From: Daphnia carinata
Lineage: Eukaryota > Arthropoda > Branchiopoda > Diplostraca > Daphniidae
Direction: 5' to 3'
DNA: 64,000 bases
Assembly (NCBI RefSeq): GCF_022539665.2
Contig: NC_081339.1
Coordinates: forward strand, 9,421,367-9,485,366
Position 1 is the stretch's first letter. Each line of letters opens with the position of its first letter. The notes beneath the pieces were generated by a model. The model saw nothing but the letters and a program-made list of their open reading frames with translations. It did no database searches and was not told where the DNA came from. Position numbers and translations under genes: made by a program. Below are positions 1 to 14,900 of the stretch, piece by piece.

Positions 1-3000
1 ACTGTTTGAATGTAGATATTGAAACTTACTGTATCACACTATATTCACATTGAATACTCGTATATTTGATGCTGTTTGAATGTAGATAGTGAAACTGATT
101 CTATAACACTATATTCACATTGAATACACGTATATTTGATGCTGTTTGAATGTAGATATTGAAACTCACTGTATTACACTATATTCACATTGAATACACG
201 TATATTTGATGCTGTTTGAATGTAGATATTGAAACTCACTGTATTACACTATATTCACATTGAATACACGTATATTTGATGCTGTTTGAATGTAGATATT
301 GAAACTGATTCTATAACACTATATTCAAATTGAATACACGTATATTTGATTCTGTTTGAATGTAGATATGAAACTGATTCTATAACACTATATTCACATT
401 CAATACACGTATATTTGATGCTGTTTGAATGTAGATATTGAAACTGATTCTACAACACTATATTCACATTGAATACACATATATTTGATGCTGTTTGAAT
501 GTAGATATTGAAACTGATTCTATAACACTATATTAACATTGAATACACGTATATTTGATGCTGTTTGAATGTAGATATTGAAACTCACTGTATTACACTA
601 TATTCACATTGAATACATGTATATTTGATGCTGTTTGAATGTAAATGTTGAAACTGATTCTATAACACTATATTCACATTGAATACACGTATATTTGATG
701 CTGTTTGAATGTAGATATTGAAACTGATTCTATAACACTATATTCACATTGAATACACGTATATTTGATGCTGTTTGAATGTAGATATTGAAACTGATTC
801 TATAACACTATATTCACATTGAATACACGTATATTTGATGCTGTTTGAATGTAGATATTGAAACTGATTCTATAACACTATATTCACATTGAATACACGT
901 ATATTTGATGCTGTTTGAATGTAGATATTGAAACTGATTCTATAACACTATATTCACATTCAATACACGTATATTTGATGCTGTTTGAATGTAGATATTG
1001 AAACTGATTCTATAACACTATATTCACATTCAATACACGTATATTTGATGCTGTTTGAATGTAGATATTTAAACTGATTCTATAACACTATATTCACATT
1101 GAATACACGTATATTTGATGCTTTTTTTATGTAGATATTGAAACTGATTCGATAACACTATATTCACATTGAATACACGTAATTTGATGCTGTTTGAATG
1201 TAGATGTTGAAACTGATTCTATAACACTATATTCACATTGAACACAGCTATATTTGAGGCTGTTTGAATGTAGATATTGAAACTTACTGTATCATACTAT
1301 ATTAACATTGAATACACTTATATTTGATGCTGTTTGAATGTAGATATTGAAACTAATTCTATAACACTATATTCACATTGAATACACGTATATTTGATGC
1401 TGTTTGAATGTAGATATTGAAACTTACTGTATCACACTATATTCACATTGAATACACGTATATTTGATGCTGTTTGAATGTAGATATTGAAACTCACTGT
1501 ATTACACTATATTCACATTGAATACATGTATATTTGATGCTGTTTGAATGTAGATGTTGAAACTGATTCTATAACACTATATTCACATTGAATACACGTA
1601 TATTTGATGCTGTTTGAATGTAGATATTGAAACTGATTCTATAACACTATATTCACATTGAATACACGTATATTTGATGCTGTTTGAATGTAGATATTGA
1701 AACTGATTCTATAACACTATATTCACATTGAATACACGTATATTTGATGCTGTTTGAATGTAGATATTGAAACTGATTCTATAACACTATATTCACATTG
1801 AATACACGTATATTTGATGCTGTTTGAATGTAGATATTGAAACTGATTCTATAACACTATATTCACATTGAATACACGTATATTTGATGCTGTTTGAATG
1901 TAGATATTGAAACTGATTCTACAACACTATATTCACATTAAATACACGTATATTTGATGCTGTTTGAATGTAGATCATGAAACTGATTCTATAACACTAT
2001 ATTCATATTGAACACATGTATATTTGATGCTGTTTGAATGTAGATATTGAAACTTACTGTATCACACTATATTCACATTGAATACTCGTACTATTTGATG
2101 CTGTTTGAATGTAGATATTGAAACTGATTCTATAACACTATATTCACATTGAATACACGTATATTTGATGCTGTTTGAATGTAGATATTGAAACTCATTG
2201 TATTACACTATATTCACATTGAATACACGTATATTCGATGCTGTTTGAATGTAGATATTGAAACTCACTGTATTACACTATATTCACATTGAATACACGT
2301 ATATTTGATGCTGTTTGAATGTAGATATTGAAACTGACTCTATAACACTATATTCACATTCAATACATGTATATTTGATGCTGTTTGAATGTAGATATTG
2401 AAACTGATTCTATAACACTATATTCACATTGAATAAACGTATATTTGATGCTGTTTGAATGTAGATATTGAAACTGATTCTATAACACTATATTCACATT
2501 CAATACACGTATATTTGATACTGCTTGAATGTAGATCATGAAACTGATTCTACAACACTATATTCACATTGAATACACATATATTTGTTGCTGTTTGAAT
2601 GTAGATATTGAAACTGATTCTATAACACTATATTCACATTGAATACACGTATATTTGATGCTGTTTGAATGTAGATATTGAAACTCACTGTATTACACTA
2701 TATTCACATTGAATACATGTATATTTGATGCTGTTTGAATGTAAATGTTGAAACTGATTCTATAACACTATATTCACATTGAATACACGTATATTTGATG
2801 CTGTTTGAATGTAGATATTGAAACTGATTCTATAACACTATATTCACATTGAATACACGTATAATTGATGCTGTTTGAATGTAGATATTGAAACTGATTC
2901 TATAACACTATATTCACATTGAATACACGTATATTTGATGCTGTTTGAATGTAGATATTGAAACTGATTCTATAACACTATATTCACATTAAATACACGT

Positions 3001-5234
3001 ATATTTGATGCTGTTTGAATGTAGATATTGAAACTGATTCTATAACACTATATTCACATTGAATACACGTATATTTGATGGTGGTTGAATGTAGATATTG
3101 AAACTCACTGTATTACACTATATTCACATTGAATACACGTATATTTGATGCTGTTTGACTGTAGATATTGAAACTGATTCTATAACACTATATTCACATT
3201 AAATACACGTATATTTGATAATGTTTGAATATAGATATTGAAACTGATTCTATAACACTATATTCACATTGAATACACGTATATTTGATGCTGTTTGAAT
3301 GTAGATATTGAAACTGATTCTATAACACTATATTCAAATTGAATACACGTTTATTTGATGCTGTTTGAATGTACATTTTGAAACTCACTGTATCACACTA
3401 TATTCACATTGAATACACGTATATTTGATGCTGTTTGAATGTAGATATTGCAACTTACTGTATCACACTATATTTACATTGAATATACGTATATTTAATG
3501 CTGTTTGAATGAAGATATTGAAACTGATTCTATAACACTATATTCACATTGAATACACGTATATTTGATGGTGTTTTAATGTAGATATTGAAACTCACTG
3601 TATAACACTATATTCACATTGAATACACGTATATTTGATGGTGTTTGAATGTAGATCATGAAACTGATTCTATAACACTATATTCACATTGAATACACGT
3701 ATATTTGATGCTGTTTGACTGTAGATATTGAAACTGATTCTATAACACTATATTCACATTAAATACACGTATATTTGATAATGTTTGAATATAGATATTG
3801 AAACTGATTCTATAACACTATATTCACATTGAATACACGTATATTTGATGCTGTTTGAATGTAGATATTGAAACTGATTCTATAACACTATATTCAAATT
3901 GAATACACGTTTATTTGATGCTGTTTGAATGTAGATATGGAAACTTATTGTATCACACTATATTCACATTGAATATACGTATATTTGATGCTGTTTGAAT
4001 GTAGATATTGAAACTCACTGTATCACACTATATTTACATTGAATATACGTATATTTAATGCTGTTTGAATGAAGATATTGAAACTGATTCTATAACACTA
4101 TATTCACATTGAATACACGTATATTTGATGGTGTTTGAATGTAGATATTGAAACTCACTGTATTACACTATATTCACATTGAATACACGTATATTTGATG
4201 CTGTTTGAATGTAGATATTGAAACTGATTCTATAACACTATATTCACATTGAATACACGTATATTTGATGCTGTTTGAATGTAGATATTGAAACTCACTG
4301 TATTACACTATATTCACATTGAATACACGTATATTTGATGCTGTTTGAATGTAGATATTGAAACTGATTCTATAACACTATATTCACATTAAATACACGT
4401 ATATTTGATGCTGTTTGAATGTAGATATTGAAACTGATTCTATAACACTATATTCACATTGAATACACGTATATTTGATGCTGTTTGAATGTAGATATTG
4501 AAACTGATTCTATAACACTATATTCACATTAAATACACGTATATTTGATGCTGTTTGAATGTAGATATTGAAACTGATTCTATAACACTATATTCACATT
4601 GAATACACGTATATTTGATGGTGTTTGAATGTAGATATTGAAACTCACTGTATTTTACTATATTCACATTGAATACACGTATATTTGATGCTGTTTGAAT
4701 GTAGATATTGAAACTGATTCTATAACACTATATTCACATTGAATACACGTATATTTGATGCTGTTTGAATGTAGATATTGAAACTGATTCTATAACACTA
4801 TATTCACATTAAATACACGTATATTTGATGCTGTTTGAATGTAGATATTGAAACTGATTCTATAACACTATATTCACATTGAATACACGTATATTTGATG
4901 GTGGTTGAATGTAGATATTGAAACTCACTGTATTACACTATATTCACATTGAATACACGTATATTTGATGCTGTTTGACTGTAGATATTGAAACTGATTC
5001 TATAACACTATATTCACATTAAATACACGTATATTTGATAATGTTTGAATATAGATATTGAAACTGATTCTATAACACTATATTCACATTGAATACACGT
5101 ATATTTGATGCTGTTTGAATGTAGATATTGAAACTGATTCTATAACACTATATTCAAATTGAATACACGTTTATTTGATGCTGTTTGAATGTACATTTTG
5201 AAACTCACTGTATCACACTATATTCACATTGAAT
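1..5234. repeat. 70-bp satellite array, left block
   Basis: Tandem head-to-tail monomers of 70 bp, read from the constant spacing of the shared word GCTGTTTGAATGTAGATATT. The array is already running at base 1, so its left end is outside the window. Monomers differ mainly in an 11-bp stretch after GAAACT, which reads either GATTCTATAAC or CACTGTATTAC/CACTGTATCAC. This block is more diverse than the right block and contains copied runs of monomers: distinctive variants near 3,081 recur at 4,901 (1,820 bp, 26 monomers), 3,151 recurs at 3,711 (560 bp, 8 monomers) and 421 recurs at 2,521 (2,100 bp, 30 monomers). No gene is supported; the short minus-strand open frames are shadows of the repeat. 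Confidence 0.97.
5227..5234. repeat. Left target-site duplication of hAT element
   Basis: CATTGAAT directly abuts the element start CAGGGTTGG and is repeated directly after the element end at 8,902-8,909. Eight bp is the usual duplication size for hAT transposons. Because the satellite itself contains CATTGAAT once per monomer, the proof lies in its presence exactly on both sides, with the monomer resuming correctly after the second copy. Confidence 0.85.
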
Positions 5235-8200
5235 CAGGGTTGGACTACCGCGTTAAAAAAAATATTCTATAACAATGCGGTATTAATACTACGTATATTT
5301 GTTTGTCAACATACCGTTTGAATGTAAAATTCAAGAAAACGGTAACACTATATTCACATTGCCATCTAGCGATGCGTTTATTTATGCTGTTTATTCCTTT
5401 ATGTAGCAGACTGCATTTTAGGTAAATATATTCAGCGTGTTGTTTCAGATTCAGTAAGAACTCAGAAGTCAGTTTCTTTTGTGAAAGAGTCAATAATCGC
5501 AAGAATACATTATGGCACCTGTTTGAAAACGTCAATCTGAAAGGTAATTTGTTTTCCCTGAATCACGTATATTTGATGCTGTTTGAATCTTCTATTATGT
5601 GATTTTAACACTATATTCACATTGAATACACGTATATTTGATGCTGTTTGAATGTAGATATTGAAAGATTCATAACACTATATTAGTATTGAATACACGT
5701 ATATTTGATGCTGTTTGAATGTAGATATTAAACTAATAACCTATGTATCTATATTCACATGAATACACGTATTTTCTCCACACTGTCTTCATCCATGTAG
5801 GAATTGAAGTGATTCTATAACACTATATTCACATTGAATACACGTATATTTGATGCTGATTGAATGTAGATATTGAAACTCACTGTATCACACTATATTC
5901 AAATTGAATACACTTATATTTGATTCTTTGAATGTAGATGTGTTAAACTGCTATGCACTATATTCACATTGAAACGTATATTTGCAGCTGTTTGAATAGC
6001 GTATTGAAAAATCTTGCTATATTACATTGAATACACGTATATTTATGCTGTTTGAATGTATGATGGCTGAAACTTATCTTATCTTTAATGAAACTTCACA
6101 TTGAATACACGTATATTTGATCCCACTGTTTGATAATGTAGATATCCGAAGAAGATTTATAACATATATTCACATTGAATACATCCTATATTCCACCAAC
6201 ATGTTTGAACTGTGCTACACGAAAAGGAAAAAAGGTGAGAAATTCAAACATAGAAAAAACTTAAAACCAATAATATTAGTTTGAATATATATTTAATGAT
6301 GCTGTTTGAATGTAGATATTGAACGTCTATAACACTATATTCACATTGAATACACGTATATTTGATATGTTTGAATGCAGATAGAAAGGGGACTTCATAC
6401 TATATTCACTTGAATTGTATATTTGAAATGTTTGAATGTAGATATTGAAACTATCAGCAGTGAACTAATTCACATTGAAGGCGTATAACATAAGAAAACA
6501 CATTTCAATAACACTATATTCACATTGAATACTCGTATATTTGATGCTGTTTGAATGTAGATCATGAAACTGATTCTATAACACTATGTTCACTTTGAAT
6601 ACACGTATATTTGATGCTGTTTGAATGTAGCAACATCAGAACATTCTATAACACTATATTCACAAATACACGTATACCCACGCATTTTGAATGTAGATGT
6701 TTGACAACTATATCGTGGTAAGCTTTCATTATATTCACATTTAATAAACTATATTACATCTGTTTAGGAAATGTAGACGCTGTTTTACACTATATTCACA
6801 TTGAATACACGTATATTTAGGCTTGTTTGAATGTAGATATGAAACTGTCTTAACACTATAGATTCACTATTGAATACAGTATATTTGATCCTGTTTGAAT
6901 GAAGAAGATTGCTAAAAAAAACTTAATCACTATATTCACATACTGAATACTGTTGGTCGTCCCGACGATGCTGTTTGAATGTAGATATTGAAACTCACTG
7001 TATCACACTATATTCACATGGAATACATGTATATTTGATGCTGTTTGAATGTAGATATTGAAACTCACCGTATGACACTATATTCACATTGAATACACGT
7101 ATATTTATGCTGTTTGAATGTAGACATGAAACTCACTGTATCATACTATATTCACATTGAATACACGTATATTTGATACTGTTTGAATGTAGATTTGGTT
7201 GTTTTCTATAACACTATATTCACATTGAATACACGTATATTTGATGCTGTTTGAATGTAGATCATGAAACTGATTCTATGACACTATATTCACATTGAAT
7301 ACACGTATATTTGATGCTGTTTGAATGTAGATATGAAAACTTATTGTATCACACTATATTCACAATGAATACACGTATATTTGATGCTGTTTGAATGTAG
7401 ATCATGAAACTGATTCTATAACACTATATTCACATTGAATACACGTATATTTGATACTGTTTGAATGTAGATCATGAAACTTTTTGTTACACTATATTCA
7501 CATTGAAACACGTATATTTGATGCTTCATGTAGATATTGAAAACGTATAACACTATATTCACATTGAATACACGTATATTTGATGCTGTTTGAATGTAGA
7601 TATCAAAGACAATATAACACTATATTCACATTGAATACACGTATATTTGATGCTGTTTGAATCTCATCGCGAGCAAAGATGTCTTTGAAAACTATATTCA
7701 CATTGAATACACGTATATTTGATGAACTGTTTGAATGAAGATATTGGAAAAACAAAATCGATTCATAACATCTATATTCATTGAATAACTCAAATTGTTG
7801 TTTGAATGTAGATAATGAAACTGATTCTATAACACTATATTCACGTTGAATACACGTATATTTGATGCTGTTTGAATGTAGATATTGAAACACACTTATA
7901 AAACACTATATTCACATTGAATACACGTATATTTGATCCTGTTTGAATGTAGATATATTAAGGAATTCTGTAACAAAATCATGCGACCACTGGCAGACGC
8001 ATTAGACGTATATTTGATGCAACGTTTCAATGTAGATATTTGCTACCAACTAACACTATATTCACAAAACACGTATATTTGATGCTGTTTGTATGTAGAT
8101 ATTGAAACTCACTGTATCACACTATATTCACATTGAATACCCGTATATTTGATGCTGTTTGAATGTAGAAATTGAAACTCACTGTATTACACTATATTCA

Positions 8201-8901
8201 CATTGAATACACGTATATTTGATGCTATTTGAATGTAGAATTGAAACTGATTCTATAACACTATATTCACATTGAATACACGTATATTTGATGGACAAAT
8301 TGAATGTAGATCATGAAACTTTGCTGTCAGCACTATATTCATCATTGAAACAGGTATATATTCTTTGAATAAAATTCAACAATATTTTTGTCTATCTATA
8401 TTCACATTTTCATAAAGGTATATTTGATGTCTGTTTCAATGTAGAAGAAAACTGATTCTTATTTATTCACATTGAAAAAAGTATTTTTGATGCTGTTTGA
8501 TTGGAGATATTGAAACTCAATGTATCACACTATATTCACATTGAATACTCGTATATTTGATGCTGTTTGAATGTAGATCATGAAACTGATTGTATAACAC
8601 TATATTCACTTTGAATACACGTATATTTGATGCTGTTTGAATGTATATCATTGAAGAAATCGTCTTTCAGACGAAAACTTTGAAAAAATGTTGATGCTTT
8701 TAATGGATATTGATAACTCATTGTATACACTCATTCACATTGAATACAGCAGTATATTTGATGCTTTTGAATGTATTTTTGAAACGTTTTTTACCGTTAC
8801 ACTATACCGCGCATTGAATACGCGTATATTTGATGCTACCGCGCTAATGTAGAATTGAAGTAACTCGCGGTAACGGTACTTTTTAAAGTATTCCAACCCT
8901 G
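5235..8901 (+). mobile_element. hAT-family DNA transposon inserted in the satellite
   Basis: The 3,667-bp insert begins CAGGGTTGGACTACCGCG and ends ATTCCAACCCTG, giving inverted termini that share CAGGGTTGGA. Subterminal ACCGCG and CGCGGTAACGGTAC words near both ends add to the hAT appearance. It is flanked by the 8-bp duplication CATTGAAT. Fragments of a plus-strand transposase are readable near 7,975 and 8,661. The interior is a mosaic: stretches of unique sequence alternate with full or broken 70-bp satellite words, so the coding region cannot be read through. Either the element was overwritten by satellite sequence, through conversion or repeated insertion, or the assembly consensus was pulled toward satellite reads. 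The family call rests on the ends, the duplication size and the protein scraps. Confidence 0.8.
7975..8708 (+). pseudogene. hAT transposase remnants
   Basis: Two short plus-strand segments resemble conserved parts of hAT transposases. At 7,975-8,007 the frame reads KIMRPLADALD, like the PLA-ALD-LQ stretch in the DDE region of the family. At 8,661-8,708 it reads RLSDENFEKMLMLLMD, like the C-terminal dimerisation motif (LS-ENVEKL-FL) that precedes the end of hAT transposases. Their order and distance from the right terminus fit a plus-strand transposase. Between them satellite words break the frame. No catalytic residues can be placed. This is family recognition by eye from short motifs. Confidence 0.55.
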
Positions 8902-11900
8902 CATTGAATACACGTATATTTGATGCTGTTTGAATGTAGATATTGAAACTTACTGTATTACACTATATTCACATTGAATACACGTATATTTGATGCTGTT
9001 TGAATGTAGATATTGAAACTGATTCTATAACACTATATTCACATTGAATACACGTATATTTGATGCTGTTTTAATGTAGATATTGAAACTCACTGTATTA
9101 CACTATATTCACATTGAATACACGTATATTTGATGCTGTTTGAATGTAGATATTGAAACTCACTGTATTACACTATATTCACATTGAATACACGTATATT
9201 TGATGCTGTTTGAATGTAGATATTGAAACTGATTCTATAACACTATATTCACATTGAATACACGTATATTTGATGCTGTTTGAATGTAGATATTGAAACT
9301 GATTCTATAACACTATATTCACATTGAATACACGTATATTTGATGCTGTTTGAATGTAGATTTTGAAACTCACTGTATCACACTATATTCACATTGAATA
9401 CACGTATATTTGATGCTGTTTGAATGTAGATATTGAAACTCACTGTATCACACTATATTCACATTGAATACACGTATATTTGATGCTGTTTGAATGTAGA
9501 TATTGAAACTACTGTATCACACTATATTTACATTGAATATACGTATATTTGATGCTGTTTGAATGTAGATTTTGAAACTCACTGTATCACACTATATTCA
9601 CATTGAATACACGTATATTTGATGCTGTTTAAATGTAGATCATGAAACTGATTCTATAATACTATGTTCACATTGAATACACGTATATTTGATGCTTTTT
9701 GAATCTAGATATTGAAACTCACTGTATAACACTATATTCACATTGAATACACGTATATTTGATGCTGTTTGAATGTAGATATTGAAACTCACTGTATCAC
9801 ACTATATTCACATTGAATACACGTATATTTGATGCTGTTTGAATGTAGATTTTGAAACTCACTGTATCACACTATATTCACATTGAATACACGTATATTT
9901 GATGCTGTTTGACTGTAGATATTGAAACTTACTGTATCACACTATATTTACATTGAATATACGTATATTTGATGCTGTTTGAATGTAGATATTGAAACTC
10001 ACTGTATCACACTATATTCACATTGAATACACGTATATTTGATGCTGTTTGAATGTAGATAATGAAACTGATTCTATAACACTATATTCACATTGAATAC
10101 ACGTATATTTGATGCTGTTTGAATGTAGATATTGAAACTCACTGTATCACACTATATTCACATTGAATACACGTATATTTGATGCTGTTTGAATGTAGAT
10201 ATTGAAACTCACTGTATCACACTATATTCACATTGAATACACGTATATTTGATGCTGTTTGAATGTAGATATTGAAACTGATTCTATAACACTATATTCA
10301 CATTGAATACACGTATATTTGATGCTGTTTGAATGTAGATATTGAAACTCACTGTATCACACTATATTCACATTGAATACACGTATATTTGATGCTGTTT
10401 GAATGTAGATATTGAAACTGATTCTATAACACTATATTCACATTGAATACACGTATATTTGATGCTGTTTGAATGTAGATATTGAAACTGACTGTATAAC
10501 ACTATATTCACATTGAATACACGTATATTTGATGCTGTTTGAATGTAGATATTGAAACACACTGTATCACACTATATTCACATTGAATACACGTATATTT
10601 GATGCTGTTTGAATGTAGATATTGAAACTGATTCTATAACACTATATTCACATTGAATACACGTATATTTGATGCTGTTTGAATGTAGATATTGAAACTC
10701 ACTGTATCACACTATATTCACATTGAATACACGTATATTTGATGCTGTTTGAATGTAGATATTGAAACTGATTCTATAACACTATATTCACATTGAATAC
10801 ACGTATATTTGATGCTGTTTGAATGTAGATATTGAAACTGATTCTATAACACTATATTCACATTGAATACACGTATATTTGATGCTGTTTGAATGTAGAT
10901 ATTGAAACTCACTGTATCACACTATATTCACATTGAATACACGTATATTTGATGCTGTTTGAATGTAGATAATGAAACTGATTCTATAACACTATATTCA
11001 CATTGAATACACGTATATTTGATGCTGTTTGAATGTAGATCATGAAACTGATTCTATCACACTATATTCACATTGAATACACGTATATTTGATTTTGTTT
11101 GAATGTAGATATTGAAACTTACTGTATCACACTATATTCACATTGAATACACGTATATTTGATGCTGTTTGAATGTAGATATTGAAACTCACTGTATCAC
11201 ACTATATTCACATTGAATACACGTATATTTGATGCTGTTTGAATGTAGATATTGAAACTTACTGTATCACACTATATTCACATTGAATACACGTATATTT
11301 GATGCTGTTTGAATGTAGATATTGAAACTGATTCTATAACACTATATTCACATTGAATACACGTATATTTGATGCTGTTTGAATGTAGATATTGAAACTG
11401 ATTCTATAACACTATATTCACATTGAATACACGTATATTTGATGCTGTTTGAATGTAGATATTGAAACTCACTGTATCACACTATATTCACATTAAATAC
11501 ACGTATATTTGATGCTGTTTGAATGTAGATATTGAAACTCACTGTATCACACTATATTCACATTGAATACACGTATATTTGATGCTGTTTGAATGTAGAT
11601 ATTGAAACTCACTGTATCACACTATATTCACATTGAATACACGTATATTTGATGCTGTTTGAATGTAGATATTGAAACTCACTGTATCACACTATATTCA
11701 CATTGAATACACGTATATTTGATGCTGTTTGAATGTAGATATTGAAACTGATTCTATAACACTATATTCACATTGAATACACGTATATTTGATGCTGTTT
11801 GAATGTAGATATTGAAACTCATTGTATCACACTATATTCACATTGAATACACGTATATTTGATGCTGTTTGAATGTAGATATTGAAACTCACTGTATCAC

Positions 11901-14900
11901 ACTATATTCACATTGAATACACGTATATTTGATGCTGTTTGAATGTAGATATTGAAACTCACTGTATCACACTATATTCACATTGAATACACGTATATTT
12001 GATGCTGTTTGAATGTAGATCATGAAACTGATTCTATAACACTATATTCACATTGAATACACGTATATTTGATGCTGTTTGAATGTAGATATTGAAACTC
12101 ACTGTATCACACTATATTCACATTGAATACACGTATATTTGATGCTGTTTGAATGTAGATATTGAAACTCACTGTATCACACTATATTCACATTGAATAC
12201 ACGTATATTTGATGCTGTTTGAATGTAGATCATGAAACTGATTCTATAACACTATATTCACATTGAATACACGTATATTTGATGCTGTTTGAATGTAGAT
12301 ATTGAAACTCACTGTATTACACTATATTCACATTGAATACACGTATATTTGATGCTGTTTGAATGTAGATATTGAAACTCACTGTATCACACTATATTCA
12401 CATTGAATACACGTATATTTGATGCTGTTTGAATGTAGATATTGAAACTCACTGTATCACACTATATTCACATTGAATACACGTATATTTGATGCTGTTT
12501 GAATGTAGATCATGAAACTGATTCTATAACACTATATTCACATTGAATACACGTATATTTGATGCTGTTTGAATGTATATATTGAAACTCACTGTATCAC
12601 ACTATATTTACATTGAATACACGTATATTTGATGCTGTTTGAATGTAGATATTGAAACTCACTGTATCACACTATATTCACATTGAATACACGTATATTT
12701 GATGCTGTTTGAATGTAGATCATGAAACTGATTCTATAACACTATATTCACATTGAATATATGTATATTTGATGCTGTTTGAATGTAGATATTGAAACTC
12801 ACTGTATCACACTATATTCACATTGAATACACGTATATTTGATGCTGTTTGAATGTAGATATTGAAACTGATTGTATCACACTATATTCACATTGAATAC
12901 ACGTATATTTGATGCTGTTTGAATGTAGATATTGAAACTGATTCTATAACACTATATTCACATTGAATACACGTATATTTGATGCTGTTTGAATGTAGAT
13001 ATTGAAACTGATTCTATCACACTATATTCACATTGAATACACGTATATTTGATGGTGTTTGAATGTAGATATTGAAACTCACTGTATCACACTATATTCA
13101 CATTGAATACACGTATATTTGATGCTGTTTGAATGTAGATATTGAAACTGATTCTATAACACTATATTCACATTGAATACACGTATATTTGATGCTGTTT
13201 GAATGTAGATCATGAAACTGATTCTATAACACTATATTCACATTGAATACACGTATATTTGATGCTGTTTGAATGTAGATATTGAAACTCACTGTCTCTC
13301 ACTATATTCACATTGAATACACGTATATTTGATGCTGTTTGAATGTAGATATTGAAACTCACTGTATCACACTATATTCACATTGAATACACGTATATTT
13401 GATGCTGTTTGAATGTAGATATTGAAACTCACTGTATCACACTATATTCACATTGAATACACGTATATTTGATGCTGTTTGAATGTAGATATTGAAACTC
13501 ACTGTATCACACTATATTCACATTGAATACACGTATATTTGATGCTGTTTGAATGTAGATATTGAAACTCACTGTATCACACTATATTCACATTGAATAC
13601 ACGTATATTTGATGCTGTTTGAATGTAGATTTTGAAACTCACTGTATCACACTATATTCACATTGAATACACGTATATTTGATGCTGTTTGAATGTAGAT
13701 ATTGAAACTCACTGTATCACACTATATTCACATTGAATACACGTATATTTGATGCTGTTTGAATGTAGATATAGAAACTCACTGAATCACACTATATTCA
13801 CATTAATACACGTATATTTGATGCTGTTTGAATGTAGATATTGAAACTCACTGTATCACACTATATTCACATTGAATACACGTATATTTGATGCTGTTTG
13901 AATGTAGATATTGAAACTCACTGTATCACACTATATTCACATTGAATACAGGTATATTTGATGCTGTTTGAATGTAGTTATTGAAACTTACTGTATCACA
14001 CTATATTCACATTGAATATACGTATATTTGATGCTGTTTGAATGTAGATATTGAAACTCACTGTATCACACTATATTCACATTGAATACACGTATATTTG
14101 ATGCTGTTTGAATGTAGATATTGAAACTGATTGTATCACACTATATTCACATTGAATACACGTATATTTGATGCTGTTTGAATGTAGATATTGAAACTGA
14201 TTCTATCACACTATATTCACATTGAATACACGTATATTTGATGCTGTTTGAATGTAGATATTGAAACTGATTCTATAACACTATATTCACATTGAATACA
14301 CGTATATTTGATGCTGTTTGAATGTAGATATTGAAACTCACTGTATCACACTATATTCACATTGAATACACGTATATTTGATGCTGTTTGAATGTAGATA
14401 TTGAAACTCACTGTATCACACTATATTCACATTGAATACACGTATATTTGATGCTGTTTGAATGTAATATTGAAACTCACTGTATCACACTATATTCACA
14501 TTGAATACACGTATATTTGATGCTGTTTGAATGTAGATTTTGAAACTCACTGTATCACACTATATTCACATTGAATACACGTATATTTGATGCTGTTTGA
14601 ATGTAGATATTGCAACTTACTGTATTACACTATATTCACATTGAATACACGTATATTTGATGCTGTTTGAATGTAGATATAGAAACTGATTCTATAACAC
14701 TATATTCACATTGAATACACGTATATTTGATGCTGTTTTGAATGTAGATATTGAAACTCACTGTATAACACTATATTCACATTGAATACACGTATATTTG
14801 ATGCTGTTTGAATGTAGATATTGAAACTGATTCTATAACACTATATTCACATTGAATACACGTATATTTGATGCTGTTTGAATGTAGATATTGAAACTGA

